A stretch of DNA of 64,000 nucleotides from CABQCM01 sp965145485 (GCA_965145485.1 CBCTCU010000004.1:56733-120732); one strand, 5' to 3'; counted from the stretch's first letter, positions 8,071-17,849 are shown. Notes: a model not told the origin generated them from the letters alone. Numbers and translations are program-made.

Positions 8071-9030
8071 TTATACCCGATTATCATAGCACAAAAATCC
8101 ATTTATTTCCATATCGTTTATTATTTTTTGAAGAAGCTCTTCCATCCCGGATAGCTGATCCACCAAATACCAATGCATCGCTTCCTCCCGGCGAAACCAG
8201 CTAAGCTGCCGCTTGGCATACCGCCTGGTCTGGCGCTTGAGGTTCTCGACCGCCTCGTGCAGGGTACATCGATGCTCCAGGTAAGGGGCCAGCTCTTTAC
8301 AGCCGATCGCCTGCGCGGCGGTCGGCGCAGCCTCCCCGCCCAGCAGCGCGGCGGCCTCCTCCACAAGCCCATCCTCCATCATGCGGTCAACCCGCCAGTT
8401 GATACGCTCGTATAAAACCTGGCGGTCGGCAAAGTCCAGGCCAATCCAAAAGGGACGATAGGGCGATGGCTCCCGCCGGGAGAGGGCCTTGTGCTCGGCG
8501 ATGGTGGCGCCGGTCAGCTGTACAACCTCCAGCGCCCTCACGATCCGCCCCACATCGTGAGGATGAAGGCGGGAGGCCGTTTCCGGGTCAGCCAGCCGAA
8601 GCTCCTCCAGCAACGCCTGCCCCCCCTGTGCCAGCGCCCTCTCCCGCAGGCGCTGGCGCAGCGCCGGGTCGGAGGGGGCCTTAGCGTATTGGACATGGTC
8701 GACCAGGGAATGAATGTACAACCCCGTCCCCCCCACGACGACCGGAAGCTTCCCCCTCCCCGCGATATCCCGGATGGCCTCGCCGGCCAGGCGCACATAA
8801 TCCGCTACGCTAAAGGGTTGGGTGATATCCAGGCAGTCGATCAGGTGGTGGGGGACGCCCTGCATCTCCTCCGCTGTCGGCTTTGCAGTGGCGATGGATA
8901 ACTGACGGTAAACCTGCATGGAATCACCCGAGACCACTTCGCCGCCGAGGAGCTTGCACAGCGCAACCCCCAACGCGGTCTTGCCCGAAGCGGTCGGGCC
9001 GGCAACAACCAAGATTTTGCAGGGTTCCAT
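8071..9030 (-). CDS. miaA: tRNA dimethylallyltransferase MiaA
   Basis: MiaA transfers the dimethylallyl group to A37 of tRNAs that read UNN codons. The 319-residue enzyme has the P-loop GPTASGKT near residue 11, DSMQVYRQLSIATAKP, GGTGLYIHSLVD and the C-terminal RQTRRYAKRQLSWFRR, all standard. Its product is the substrate of MiaB, encoded by the first gene of the same cluster. It sits between mutL and hfq. Confidence 0.95.
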   Translation of the reverse strand: MEPCKILVVAGPTASGKTALGVALCKLLGGEVVSGDSMQVYRQLSIATAKPTAEEMQGVPHHLIDCLDITQPFSVADYVRLAGEAIRDIAGRGKLPVVVGGTGLYIHSLVDHVQYAKAPSDPALRQRLRERALAQGGQALLEELRLADPETASRLHPHDVGRIVRALEVVQLTGATIAEHKALSRREPSPYRPFWIGLDFADRQVLYERINWRVDRMMEDGLVEEAAALLGGEAAPTAAQAIGCKELAPYLEHRCTLHEAVENLKRQTRRYAKRQLSWFRREEAMHWYLVDQLSGMEELLQKIINDMEINGFLCYDNRV

Positions 9031-9269
9031 TCCAATTCACCTTTAAAACATCATATTCCACGCACCACGGCGCCCTTGCGGGGCGTTAATGGAGGGTAAG
9101 CGGGCGGTCAACGCCGGTCAATGCCGCCCACCAGCACAAGCCTCCCCGCGTGGCCAAGCGGGCCCCATCGGCGGGAAGGGCGGCTTCCCATCATCCGAAA
9201 AACAAGGGAAAAACTGGCGCAGGGTGCGAAAACGCCCGATAACCAAGCCGGTTCCCCTGCCCAAAAGGG

Positions 9270-11300
9270 CTACTGAATGCGGCCAAACTGCCGCTCAATC
9301 TCCCGCCGCGTCAGCCGGATGGCCACCGGCCTGCCATGCGGGCAATACATCACGCTCTGGTCGGCACAGATTCTCCGCGCTAAAGCAATCAATTCCTCCG
9401 TGCCGGACCAATCCCCCGCTTTCACCGCGGCGCGGCAGGCAACCGAATGGTAGATCCATTCCAGATGATCCAACGAGACCTCTTGCCGGCTCTCGGCAAA
9501 TTTACCGGCGATTTCCTGCATCAGCAGGGGAATATCGTTCCCCTGTATCTCCATTGGCACCGCGCGCACCAGAAGGGTGCCGCTGCCAAAATCACTGACG
9601 TCAAAGCCGGCCTGCCGCACCGTATCCAGGTTCTCCAGCAGGGCGGAATACTCCCCCTTCGCCAAGGTGACCGCGACCGGCTCGAGCAGCATTTGCGGCT
9701 GGGGGTTGCTTCTATGCGCCATCAGGCGGTCAAACAGGATGCGCTCGTGGGCGGCATGCTTGTCGATGAGCAGCAGCTCCTCGCCCGCCTCAAGCAGGAT
9801 GTAGGTGGCAAAAGCCTCCCCCAGCAGCCGGACGGATATCTCCGGCCCGGCGGCCTCCTGTACGGCATGCGAACCGCCGCTGATATCCTCCTGCTGCAAA
9901 ACATCGGGCATCGGCGCATCGGGGACCGGGGCCGCCCCCCTGCTGTCTGGATGAGCCTGCGGCGCAACCGCCTGCTGCACGGGCGGCGCGGGCAGGGTAA
10001 TCTCCATCGGGCGGTCATAGCTGGCGCTTGTCGTGTCGGAAAACGACAAAGGCCCCGCCCAATCGGCGTCCGGCTCAACACTGGGAGGCAACGGGGGGAT
10101 GACGCCGGCCGGCGGTGCTGCGGCGCGTCCCCCCCTGTCCGGCTGCGATGCCAGCGGAGGCTGCGCTCGCTCTCCCACCGGTTTCTTAGGCGTCGCAGCG
10201 GATGGGCTTTTCTGCGACGGCCGGATCACCTCAAAGAGGGTTACCGGCTGGGCGGCGGGCGGGGCGGGCGGCACGGCGCGCTTATGGGATAAATCCATCA
10301 CAGGGCGGGAATCGCGCTGGGCCAGCGCCGTTTTCACCCCGAAATAAACCGTGTCAAAGACCGGCTTTTCCTGTGTAAAGCGCACCTCGATCTTGGCCGG
10401 GTGGACGTTGACGTCCACCTGCTCGGGCGGAATGGTGAAGCAGAGCACGCAGGCCGGGAATTTCCCCACCATAATGCTGTTTTTATACCCTTCGCTCAGG
10501 GCGGCCATGGCCGTCTTGGTCCTCACAAAACGCCCGTTGACAATAAAAATCTGCATATTCCGGTTGGCCCGCGCGGCGGTGGGCTTGGAAATATAACCGG
10601 TCATCCCGATCCCCGCGTGGGTATATTCCGCCGGGATCAGAGTGGAGGCAAACTCCTTCCCATACACCGCGTGTATGGCGCTGTACAGCTTTCCATCCCC
10701 GGGGGTGCTCAGCGTTTCCCTGCCGTCGCGCAGCAGGCGGAAGGAGATTTCAGGATGAGTCAGGGCCAGCTTATCGACCACGTCGGCCACCGCATTGCCC
10801 TCGGACACATCCTTTTTGAGGAATTTCATCCGCGCGGGGGTGTTATAAAACAAATCCCGCACCACGATGGTCGTCCCATCCGGGCAGCCGGCATCGTCGC
10901 ACAGCACTTCGTCGCCCCCCTCAATGCGGTAGCGAGTGCCCAACGTCTCGCCGCCCGTCTTGGTCAGCATGTCCACCCGGGCGACCGCCGCGACGCTGGC
11001 AAGCGCCTCGCCCCGAAAACCCAGCGTGCCGATGCCGGTCAGATCATCCTCCTTGCGCACCTTGCTCGTGGCGTGCCGCAGAAAGGCGGTGGGCACATCC
11101 TCGCGGGCGATGCCGCACCCGTTATCGGTAATGCGCATATAGGTAACGCCGCCCCGCTGGATTTCGATCGTAACCGCGGTAGCCCCAGCGTCGATCGAAT
11201 TCTCCGTCAGCTCCTTGACCACCGAGGCCGGCCGCTCTACCACCTCGCCCGCCGCTATCAGCTCAGCGACATGGCGGTCGAGCACCTGGATGACGCCCAA
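9270..11300 (-). CDS. mutL: DNA mismatch repair protein MutL
   Basis: MutL is the ATP-dependent coordinator of mismatch repair and in Gram-positives is also the nicking endonuclease. The N-terminal GHKL ATPase shows ELTENSIDAGA, DNGCGI and GTLGFRGEALASV. A long Pro/Ala-rich linker (about 330-480) leads to the C-terminal endonuclease domain with DKHAAHERILFD, ACRAAVKAGD and CPHGRP. The metal-binding motif is a variant (DKHA...E...D instead of DQHA...E...E). The start is a TTG at 11300, six bases after GGAGGT; the frame stays open upstream but without homology. This gives 676 residues. It is directly downstream of mutS. Confidence 0.95.
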   Translation of the reverse strand: MGVIQVLDRHVAELIAAGEVVERPASVVKELTENSIDAGATAVTIEIQRGGVTYMRITDNGCGIAREDVPTAFLRHATSKVRKEDDLTGIGTLGFRGEALASVAAVARVDMLTKTGGETLGTRYRIEGGDEVLCDDAGCPDGTTIVVRDLFYNTPARMKFLKKDVSEGNAVADVVDKLALTHPEISFRLLRDGRETLSTPGDGKLYSAIHAVYGKEFASTLIPAEYTHAGIGMTGYISKPTAARANRNMQIFIVNGRFVRTKTAMAALSEGYKNSIMVGKFPACVLCFTIPPEQVDVNVHPAKIEVRFTQEKPVFDTVYFGVKTALAQRDSRPVMDLSHKRAVPPAPPAAQPVTLFEVIRPSQKSPSAATPKKPVGERAQPPLASQPDRGGRAAAPPAGVIPPLPPSVEPDADWAGPLSFSDTTSASYDRPMEITLPAPPVQQAVAPQAHPDSRGAAPVPDAPMPDVLQQEDISGGSHAVQEAAGPEISVRLLGEAFATYILLEAGEELLLIDKHAAHERILFDRLMAHRSNPQPQMLLEPVAVTLAKGEYSALLENLDTVRQAGFDVSDFGSGTLLVRAVPMEIQGNDIPLLMQEIAGKFAESRQEVSLDHLEWIYHSVACRAAVKAGDWSGTEELIALARRICADQSVMYCPHGRPVAIRLTRREIERQFGRIQ

Positions 11301-11507
11301 TGAAATACCTCCTTTTCCTATATTTTCGCATTGGAACCAACCTGCCTTATTGATGCCAATGCATCCTACGCAAAGGGCGGGCCATGCCCGCCGGCGACAT
11401 ATATCCGAACAGCGGCGCATCCTCTGCCGGGCGTGCGGCCAGCCACCCAAACGGTATCGCGGCCGCCCTCCCCAGCTGTCAGCCTGCCGCCCGCTCATGC
11501 GGCGCTG

Positions 11508-14102
11508 TCATAGCTGCCGAGCCTCGCGCACCAGCCCATACAGCTTGGTCAACGCCTCGAGGGGGGTAAGGGTATCCACATCCATACCGCGCAGCTCGTC
11601 CGCCAGACGCTGCGCCCCCGCCGAGGCCAGAGAAAGCTGAGGCTCCTCCGCCACCGGGCGGATGGGTAGGGCAACCGCCCCCTGTGCGTCCAGCTCCTGC
11701 AAAATCTGCTTGGAGCGCCGGATCACTCCCTCCGGGATGCCGGCCAGCTTGGCCACCTCGATGCCGTAACTCTCATCCGCGCCTCCCCGCACGATGCGGC
11801 GCAAAAAGGTTATATCGTCCCCCCGCTTTTTGACCGCGACGCTGTAATTAAGAACCCCGTCGAGCTGCCCCTCCAGCTCGGTCAGCTCGTGATAATGGGT
11901 GGCAAAAAAGGTCTTGGCGCCGATCTTTTTGACCACATGCTCAAGCACCGCGCGGGCGATGGACATCCCGTCGTAGGTCGAGGTCCCCCGGCCGATCTCA
12001 TCCAGGATGAGCAGGCTGTTTTGCGTCGCGTTGCGAATGATATCGGCCACCTCGCTCATCTCCACCATAAAGGTCGACTGGCCGGCCGAAAGATCGTCCG
12101 ACGCGCCCACCCGGGTAAAGACCGCGTCAACCAGCCCAATGGAAGCCGAATCGGCCGGTACAAACGAGCCAATGTGCGCCATGATGACAATCAGCGCCAC
12201 CTGGCGCATGTAGGTCGACTTCCCGGCCATATTGGGGCCGGTGATGATATAGCAGCGGTTGTCCCCCCCGTCGAGCAGGGTGTCGTTTGGCACAAAGGGC
12301 TCATCCAGCAGCTGCTCCACCACCGGATGGCGGCCGTTGCGGATGACGATGCGGCCATCCTGCGTCACATCCGGCCGACAATACCGGTTGTGTACCGCAA
12401 CCGTTGCCAGCGAGCAGACAGCGTCGAGCATGGCCACCGCCGAGGCGGTGCGCTGGATGCGGGAAAGCTGCGCCCCCACAATGCCCCGCAGCTCGACAAA
12501 CAGGTCGTACTCCAGCTGAACCAGCCGCTCCTTCGCGCCAAGCACCCGGCGCTCAAGCTCCTTGAGCTCCTGGGTGATATACCGCTCGCAATTGGTCAGG
12601 GTCTGCTTGCGTATGTACTCCTGCGGGACCTGATCCCGGTAGGTGTTGGTCACCTCGATGTAATAGCCAAACACCCGGTTAAAGCCAACCTTGAGGCTTT
12701 TGATGCCGGTGCGTTCCCGCTCGGCCGCCTCCACCCGGGCGATGATCCCTTTGCCGTCGGTCATATCGCTTTTGTACTCATCCACCGCTTCGTTGTAGCC
12801 GGCGCGGATGATCCCCCCCTCGCGCACGCTCAGGGGCGGCTCGTCCACGATGGCAGATTGGATGAGGGAAACCAGGTCCTCCATACCGTCCATCTGGTCG
12901 CAAAGCTCGCGCAGCATCGCGCTGTGGGAGTCTTGTATCTGCTCTTTTAACGCCGGGATACGCCCCAGGGCGTAGGCGAGCGACTGCATCTCCCTCGCGT
13001 TGGCCGTGCCGTAAACCACACGGGTGATCAGGCGCTCCATATCGTGGATGCCCGACAGGCTGTCGGCCACCGCCGCGCAGTGAACCGAATCGGAGACCAG
13101 TTCCTCTACCGCGTTGAGCCGGCGGTGAATGGCCCCGGCGCTCATCAGCGGCTGCTCAAGCCACCGGCGCAGCATTCGCTTGCCCATGGCGGTCTGGGTT
13201 TTGTCCAGCACCCAGAGCAGCGAGCCGCGCTTCTCCTGCCCCCGCATGGTTTCAAACAGCTCCAGGTTGTGGCGGGCGGTGACGTCCAGACGCATAAACT
13301 GCGCGTCGGTATACACGTGGATTTCATTGATATTATCCAGCCCGGTTTTTTCAGTTTCAAACAGATAACGCATCGCCGCGCCCAGCGAACACAGGGCGAC
13401 CGAATTTTCCTCCACCCCCAGTTTCTCAAGGGTATCGGCATGAAAATGCTCCAGGGTCAGCCGCCGCGCCTGCTGGCAGTCAAACAAATCGTCCTCCCGC
13501 AGGCTGGCAAGGCAGCCAAGCCGCTGATCGAGAAAGCCCTTGAGCGCCGGGATGGCGCCGGCCTCGGCGTTGAGAAGAACCTCGCGCGGGTGGAAACGCC
13601 CCAGCTCGTTGCAGATGCGTTGCGTCACATCCTCCCCGTCAATCTCGGTCAGATGCAAATCGCCGGTCGACGCATCCACAAAGCACACGCCGGCGGCGCC
13701 GGCGCGCACGGCCACCGCGCCAAGATAGTTGTTGCGCGTTTCGTCGAGCATGCTCGCGTCGGTCACCGTACCCGGCGTGATAACCCGCACAACCTCCCTC
13801 TTGACGATCCCCTTGGCCGTGGCCGGATCTTCCATCTGCTCGCAGATGGCGACTTTGTATCCCTTGGCGATGAGGCGGGCGATATAGCCGTCGCAGCTGT
13901 GATAGGGAACACCGCACATCGGGGCCCGCTCCTCCTGCCCGCAGTCGCGCCCGGTCAGAACCAGGTCCAACTCCTTGGAAGCCGTCTGAGCGTCCTCAAA
14001 AAACATTTCATAAAAATCCCCCAGCCGAAAAAACAGCAGGGTATCGGGATACTGCTGCTTGATCTGCCGGTATTGCTGCATCATCGGGGACAACTGCGCC
14101 AT
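11508..14102 (-). CDS. mutS: DNA mismatch repair protein MutS
   Basis: MutS recognises mismatches and small loops and starts repair with MutL. The 864-residue protein begins AQLSPMMQQY, has the mismatch-binding FYE in LGDFYEMFF, the lever/clamp domains, and the ATPase with P-loop GPNMAGKSTYMRQV, a Walker B LLILDEIGRGTSTYDG and the FFATHYHELTEL switch. The start at 14102 follows GAGAGG by nine bases; the frame continues open upstream without homology. It is followed by mutL after about 200 bases. Confidence 0.96.
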   Translation of the reverse strand: MAQLSPMMQQYRQIKQQYPDTLLFFRLGDFYEMFFEDAQTASKELDLVLTGRDCGQEERAPMCGVPYHSCDGYIARLIAKGYKVAICEQMEDPATAKGIVKREVVRVITPGTVTDASMLDETRNNYLGAVAVRAGAAGVCFVDASTGDLHLTEIDGEDVTQRICNELGRFHPREVLLNAEAGAIPALKGFLDQRLGCLASLREDDLFDCQQARRLTLEHFHADTLEKLGVEENSVALCSLGAAMRYLFETEKTGLDNINEIHVYTDAQFMRLDVTARHNLELFETMRGQEKRGSLLWVLDKTQTAMGKRMLRRWLEQPLMSAGAIHRRLNAVEELVSDSVHCAAVADSLSGIHDMERLITRVVYGTANAREMQSLAYALGRIPALKEQIQDSHSAMLRELCDQMDGMEDLVSLIQSAIVDEPPLSVREGGIIRAGYNEAVDEYKSDMTDGKGIIARVEAAERERTGIKSLKVGFNRVFGYYIEVTNTYRDQVPQEYIRKQTLTNCERYITQELKELERRVLGAKERLVQLEYDLFVELRGIVGAQLSRIQRTASAVAMLDAVCSLATVAVHNRYCRPDVTQDGRIVIRNGRHPVVEQLLDEPFVPNDTLLDGGDNRCYIITGPNMAGKSTYMRQVALIVIMAHIGSFVPADSASIGLVDAVFTRVGASDDLSAGQSTFMVEMSEVADIIRNATQNSLLILDEIGRGTSTYDGMSIARAVLEHVVKKIGAKTFFATHYHELTELEGQLDGVLNYSVAVKKRGDDITFLRRIVRGGADESYGIEVAKLAGIPEGVIRRSKQILQELDAQGAVALPIRPVAEEPQLSLASAGAQRLADELRGMDVDTLTPLEALTKLYGLVREARQL

Positions 14103-14160
14103 CTTGAACATCCTCTCATTGTGAGATCGCGGCAATAACGCCGCCCAGCCGGGCCGGCCC

Positions 14161-14562
14161 TCAGTGGCAGCCGCCGCAGGAAGCGCAGCTGCCGGTGCAA
14201 TCGCTCGGCTCGCAGGTAGCGGGGTCTTCCCCATTCACGCACAGCCCCAGAATGGAATTGACCCGCGCAAGCAGCCTGTCCATTTCGTCCTTCGCCGCGT
14301 TATAGGCGACCATATTCGGGTTTTGCATGATGTCTGCGTACACCTGCTGGATTTGTTCATTCAGCTCCTGAATTTTGCCCTTGTCCGCGTCGTCCTTCCC
14401 CTGCTCGTTGACCAGCGACATGCGCAGCAGGTTGAATTCGCCAATCTTGTCCTGCAGGGCCTGATCCTCGTCGTTCGCCTGGCGGGCCATTTGATACTGA
14501 ATGTAAGTTTCGTCCTCCTGTATCGCGGCGCCAAGCTGGCGCGCACACTCCAAAACGGTCAT
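14161..14562 (-). CDS. YlbF/YmcA-family protein with cysteine-rich tail
   Basis: The family (Com_YlbF) includes Bacillus YlbF and YmcA, which with YaaT control RNase Y processing and hence competence, biofilm and sporulation. The 133-residue protein is mostly helical and charged. It ends in about 25 residues carrying six cysteines, closing in SCASCGGCH, a possible Fe-S or metal site. GGAGG lies eight bases before the ATG at 14562, so I prefer it to the ATG at 14577. It lies between miaB and mutS, the usual Clostridial position. Confidence 0.82.
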   Translation of the reverse strand: MTVLECARQLGAAIQEDETYIQYQMARQANDEDQALQDKIGEFNLLRMSLVNEQGKDDADKGKIQELNEQIQQVYADIMQNPNMVAYNAAKDEMDRLLARVNSILGLCVNGEDPATCEPSDCTGSCASCGGCH

Positions 14563-14663
14563 CTTTCTGTCCTCCATATCGTTTTACTATCCTTTACTGC
14601 ATCGCTTCGCAGCGGCGCAGGCAAGATTTTTTCTCTGGCGGGGCAGGCGCCCGGCGCGTCTTG

Positions 14664-16118
14664 TCAAAGCCGCCCGTCCGGGTCATCCTTTTGCGTTGCG
14701 GCGCGCTCTCCCAGCAGGGTCATGCGGCGGTTACCGGTGATAACGACGTCGCAGTAATCCCCCAACAGCTCGACCGGCCCGGGAAATTCCACCACCGTAT
14801 TCTGGCTGGTGCGGCCGACCAGGATACCCTCCTCGCGCCCCTCCTCCTCACACAGGACCCGGAACGTCTGCCCGGCCAGCTGGGCGTTGTGCCGCAGCAC
14901 AATGGCCTCCTGCGCGGCGAGGAGCTCGGCGAACCAGACGTCTTTTTCCTCCTTGGGCACCGTGTCCGGCATGGATGCGGCCGGCGTGCCCTCGCGGGGC
15001 GAAAAAAGGAAGGTAAATAGCGCGGTGTACTCCACCTCTTTCACCAGAGAAAGGGTTTGCTCAAAATCCTCCCGCGTCTCGCCCGGAAAGCCGACGATAA
15101 TATCGCTGGTCAGGCTCAAATCGGGCATACGCTTTCGCGCCTGGTCAACCAGATGAAGGTACTGCGAGCGGGTATACCGGCGATTCATCGCCCACAGCAC
15201 CCGGTCGGAGCCCGACTGCACCGGCAGGTGCAGGTGCCTGGCGACCTTTTCACAATCGCGCATGGCGTCGAGCAGCTCCATCGTGCAGTCCTTGGGATGG
15301 GAGGTCATAAACCGGATTCGGAAATCCCCCGGTAAATCGTTCACCTGGCGAAGCAGGCGTGCGAAATCAATCTCCTCCCCCAGGCCCTTACCGTAGGAAT
15401 TGACATTCTGCCCGAGCAGGGTAATGTCCTTGCAGCCCGACTCGATGAGAGAGCGCGCCTCCTCCAAAATGGCCTCGCTCTGCCGGCTGCGCTCCCTCCC
15501 CCGTACGTAGGGAACGATGCAATAGGTGCAGAAATTGTCGCACCCATACATGATGGGGAGCCAACCCTTGATGCGGCTGTCGCGCCGCACCGGCATCCCC
15601 TCGGCGATGCGCCCCCCGTCGTCGGGTATTTCAAACACCCTTTTCTGCCCGCTGTAAAGACGGTACAAAAACTCGGGCAGCCGGTGAATAACGTGGGTGC
15701 CAAACAACAAATTGACAAACGGAAAGGTTGCCCGGACATAGTCGGCCACCGCCTCATGCTGCGCCATGCAGCCGCAAAGGCCGACCACCGCCCCCGGCTT
15801 GCGCCGCTTGAAATGCTTTAACGCGCCGAGATTGCCGATGGCCCGATCCTCAGCGTGAGCGCGCACCGCGCAGGTGACAAACAGCACCAGCTCGCACTCG
15901 TCGACCTCATCGGTAAAGCCAAAGCCCATCGCGGCAAGCATCCCCTTGATGCGCTCGCCGTCGCTGACGTTTTGCTGGCAGCCGTAGACCCGCACGCAGG
16001 CCAGCGGCTGTTTCATATATCGCGCGAGCACCAGATCGCGAACCAGCGACTGATACTCCCGCTGCTTTTCCATCTCCTGCGGGGAAACGGTTTTGTTGTG
16101 CATCGACTGACTGCTCAA
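14664..16118 (-). CDS. miaB: tRNA methylthiotransferase MiaB
   Basis: MiaB is a radical-SAM enzyme that adds a methylthio group to N6-dimethylallyl-A37 of tRNA. The N-terminal UPF0004 domain holds YGCQQN and two further cysteines (FVTCAV, GLCGCMAQ) for the auxiliary cluster. The radical-SAM CxxxCxxC is in CDNFCTYCIVPYVRGRE, and a TRAM domain ends the protein. A TTG at 16118 has GGGAGG seven bases upstream and is my preferred start (484 residues). ATGs at 16139 and 16103 are alternatives. It heads the miaB-ylbF-mutS-mutL-miaA-hfq series and has a promoter at 16185-16213. Confidence 0.94.
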   Translation of the reverse strand: MSSQSMHNKTVSPQEMEKQREYQSLVRDLVLARYMKQPLACVRVYGCQQNVSDGERIKGMLAAMGFGFTDEVDECELVLFVTCAVRAHAEDRAIGNLGALKHFKRRKPGAVVGLCGCMAQHEAVADYVRATFPFVNLLFGTHVIHRLPEFLYRLYSGQKRVFEIPDDGGRIAEGMPVRRDSRIKGWLPIMYGCDNFCTYCIVPYVRGRERSRQSEAILEEARSLIESGCKDITLLGQNVNSYGKGLGEEIDFARLLRQVNDLPGDFRIRFMTSHPKDCTMELLDAMRDCEKVARHLHLPVQSGSDRVLWAMNRRYTRSQYLHLVDQARKRMPDLSLTSDIIVGFPGETREDFEQTLSLVKEVEYTALFTFLFSPREGTPAASMPDTVPKEEKDVWFAELLAAQEAIVLRHNAQLAGQTFRVLCEEEGREEGILVGRTSQNTVVEFPGPVELLGDYCDVVITGNRRMTLLGERAATQKDDPDGRL

Positions 16119-16184
16119 GGCAGCGCCTCCCTGACCCATGGTCTTCTTTTGTCAACAGCGAAAATAAGGCTATTGTACCGAATA

Positions 16185-16213
16185 ATTATACCTCATTTTG
16201 TGAATCGGTTCAA
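16185..16213 (-). promoter_or_regulatory. sigma-A promoter of miaB
   Basis: On the minus strand TTGAAC (16208-16213) and TATAAT (16185-16190) are spaced 17 bases apart, roughly 70 bases before the preferred miaB start. Confidence 0.75.
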
Positions 16214-16377
16214 CCTTTTTCGATGGAATTTTCGATGACAGTGCAAGACGGCCGTATTGGATTTGGTATCTCCATTTTTATCGTTTTAAGAATCCTCCTG
16301 TGAGAACATAACACACGGAATCAATAAGAAAAATTGATAGCAAAGAGCAAAAAAACGGATTACATGATAAATCCATC

Positions 16378-16405
16378 TTGTATTTAACAAAAAATGTGTT
16401 ATAAT
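16378..16405 (+). promoter_or_regulatory. promoter of the 16.6 kb dockerin gene
   Basis: TTGTAT (16378-16383), a 16-base spacer and a perfect TATAAT (16400-16405) face the secreted dockerin gene. The start codon is about 205 bases downstream, so the mRNA would have a long leader. Confidence 0.7.
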
Positions 16406-16435
16406 TCATAAAAAGGGAGAGATTGGGAAAACAGC

Positions 16436-16486
16436 ATGTCGACGTCTCGCATGATTTCGTGGTTCTATGGATTCATGCGGGGTTAA
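16436..16486 (+). other. possible leader peptide and hairpin in the dockerin-gene 5' UTR
   Basis: A 16-codon frame (ATG at 16436, TAA at 16484-16486) lies in the leader. CGCATGA (16448-16454) and TCATGCG (16473-16479) inside it can form a stem with an 18-base loop. The frame could be fortuitous; no strong Shine-Dalgarno is at the right distance. Confidence 0.2.
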
Positions 16487-16616
16487 TACCCAGAGCGGGC
16501 CGCGGGGGTAAATCCTAATATCAAAGGATCCTTCCCTGCCCGGCATGGATGCGCTCTCCCAATCAGCGTAATGCGAATGATGTTGACCGCGCAAACAAAG
16601 AAAGGTGGTTGTTGTG

Positions 16617-17849
16617 ATGATCCGCAAATATGCAAATCGTTGTTTGATGCTCCTGCTGTCTGTGTGCATGATCTTGCCTTTGGGAGTCGTCGCCTCGGCC
16701 GCATCCGATGTTATGCCCGGCGACGTAGATCGGGACGGCAGGACGACCGCATCCGACGCCCTGCTGGTTTTGCAGCAGAGTGTCGGGCTTAAGGAAAATC
16801 CTTTTTGTACCCCGACGGAGAACTTCATTGCCGATGTGAATGGGGACCAGTCGGTCGATGCGACTGACGCGCTGCTGATTCTTCAGGCATCGGTGGGCAT
16901 GATCGGACCAGCAGCAGCGGAACTCAAGTTTGAGAGCGAGACAATCCCGCTCGACGCCCGTGCCGCAGCGAGCGGTGGGGCGCCCGAGCTGATCCTCGAT
17001 TCCAGCGCGTGGAAGCAGAAGGTTGAGTCCCTGCGCGAACACAATGATCTCACGCAGCAGCAGGCCGACAGGTTGCTGGAGCGCTACGATCAGGCCTTTT
17101 TCCAGGACAACGCCCTCATCGCCGGGGTAGATGTCATTGCCTCCACGGCAGATGTGACGGCATCCCGGGTATGGTGCACTAAGCAGCGTATCTTGGTCGT
17201 GTTGAGCGACGCTCCGCAGGCGCAGCGTGAGGCCCACGCACATCTCGTTCTGGCCTCCCTATCCGGGCAGGAAGTACGAGAGACCGGATGTTTTCCCAAG
17301 CTGGATGCCGTCAGCGTCGCGTTTGACCGCGACGGCACGATCCCCCGCCCTGACGGCGTGCTCACCAACTACTTTTACGGCCCTCATGACGCTTTCGACT
17401 ATGCTGACTTTTACGTCATCGACAGCCGGCAGGAACTGAGTGAGTATGCGTACCATGCTTACGGGATGATCCCCGACGAGCAGTTGGAGGAATCCTATCT
17501 TCCCGGTTTCCGCGAGGAATATCGGAATGTCCTGCAGCCCCGCAACAGCGAGATGTTTTTTGAGCAGTACCGCACCCTGATTTTTGAGGAGCACACCTAC
17601 GCCCGCGCCTCCACGCGCTATGTGTACCGCGGTCTGGAGGATAATGCAGACGGCACGCAAACCCTGGTGCTCGAGCTCACCGACGACGCCGCGCTGCCCG
17701 CGCCAGAAGGGCCGGCGGATACGGTGTTTGACAGCTTCTTAACCGTGCGCATGACGATCATTGACCTTCCGGCCGATGCAGAGGCCCCTCGCATCACGCG
17801 GGTATGCAATACCGCCGGTGAGGTGCTCTGGGAGGAAGTAGAGGCATAG
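16617..17849 (+). CDS. secreted protein with N-terminal dockerin-like domain
   Basis: A signal peptide (about residues 1-29, ending VASAA) leads straight into a two-repeat type-I dockerin-like domain. The first calcium loop is GDVDRDGRTTASDALLVLQ and the second ADVNGDQSVDATDALLILQ, each with the D-x-[DN]-x-D...D pattern. The remaining ~300 residues (mixed alpha/beta, no recognised family) contain FDYADFYVIDS and a C-terminal beta-rich segment. Dockerins at the N-terminus are less usual than at the C-terminus. The ATG at 16617 has AAAGGTGG eight bases upstream. The gene stands alone between divergent miaB and convergent murC, with its own promoter and terminator. The ligand of the dockerin is unknown. 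Confidence 0.8.
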   Translation: MIRKYANRCLMLLLSVCMILPLGVVASAASDVMPGDVDRDGRTTASDALLVLQQSVGLKENPFCTPTENFIADVNGDQSVDATDALLILQASVGMIGPAAAELKFESETIPLDARAAASGGAPELILDSSAWKQKVESLREHNDLTQQQADRLLERYDQAFFQDNALIAGVDVIASTADVTASRVWCTKQRILVVLSDAPQAQREAHAHLVLASLSGQEVRETGCFPKLDAVSVAFDRDGTIPRPDGVLTNYFYGPHDAFDYADFYVIDSRQELSEYAYHAYGMIPDEQLEESYLPGFREEYRNVLQPRNSEMFFEQYRTLIFEEHTYARASTRYVYRGLEDNADGTQTLVLELTDDAALPAPEGPADTVFDSFLTVRMTIIDLPADAEAPRITRVCNTAGEVLWEEVEA

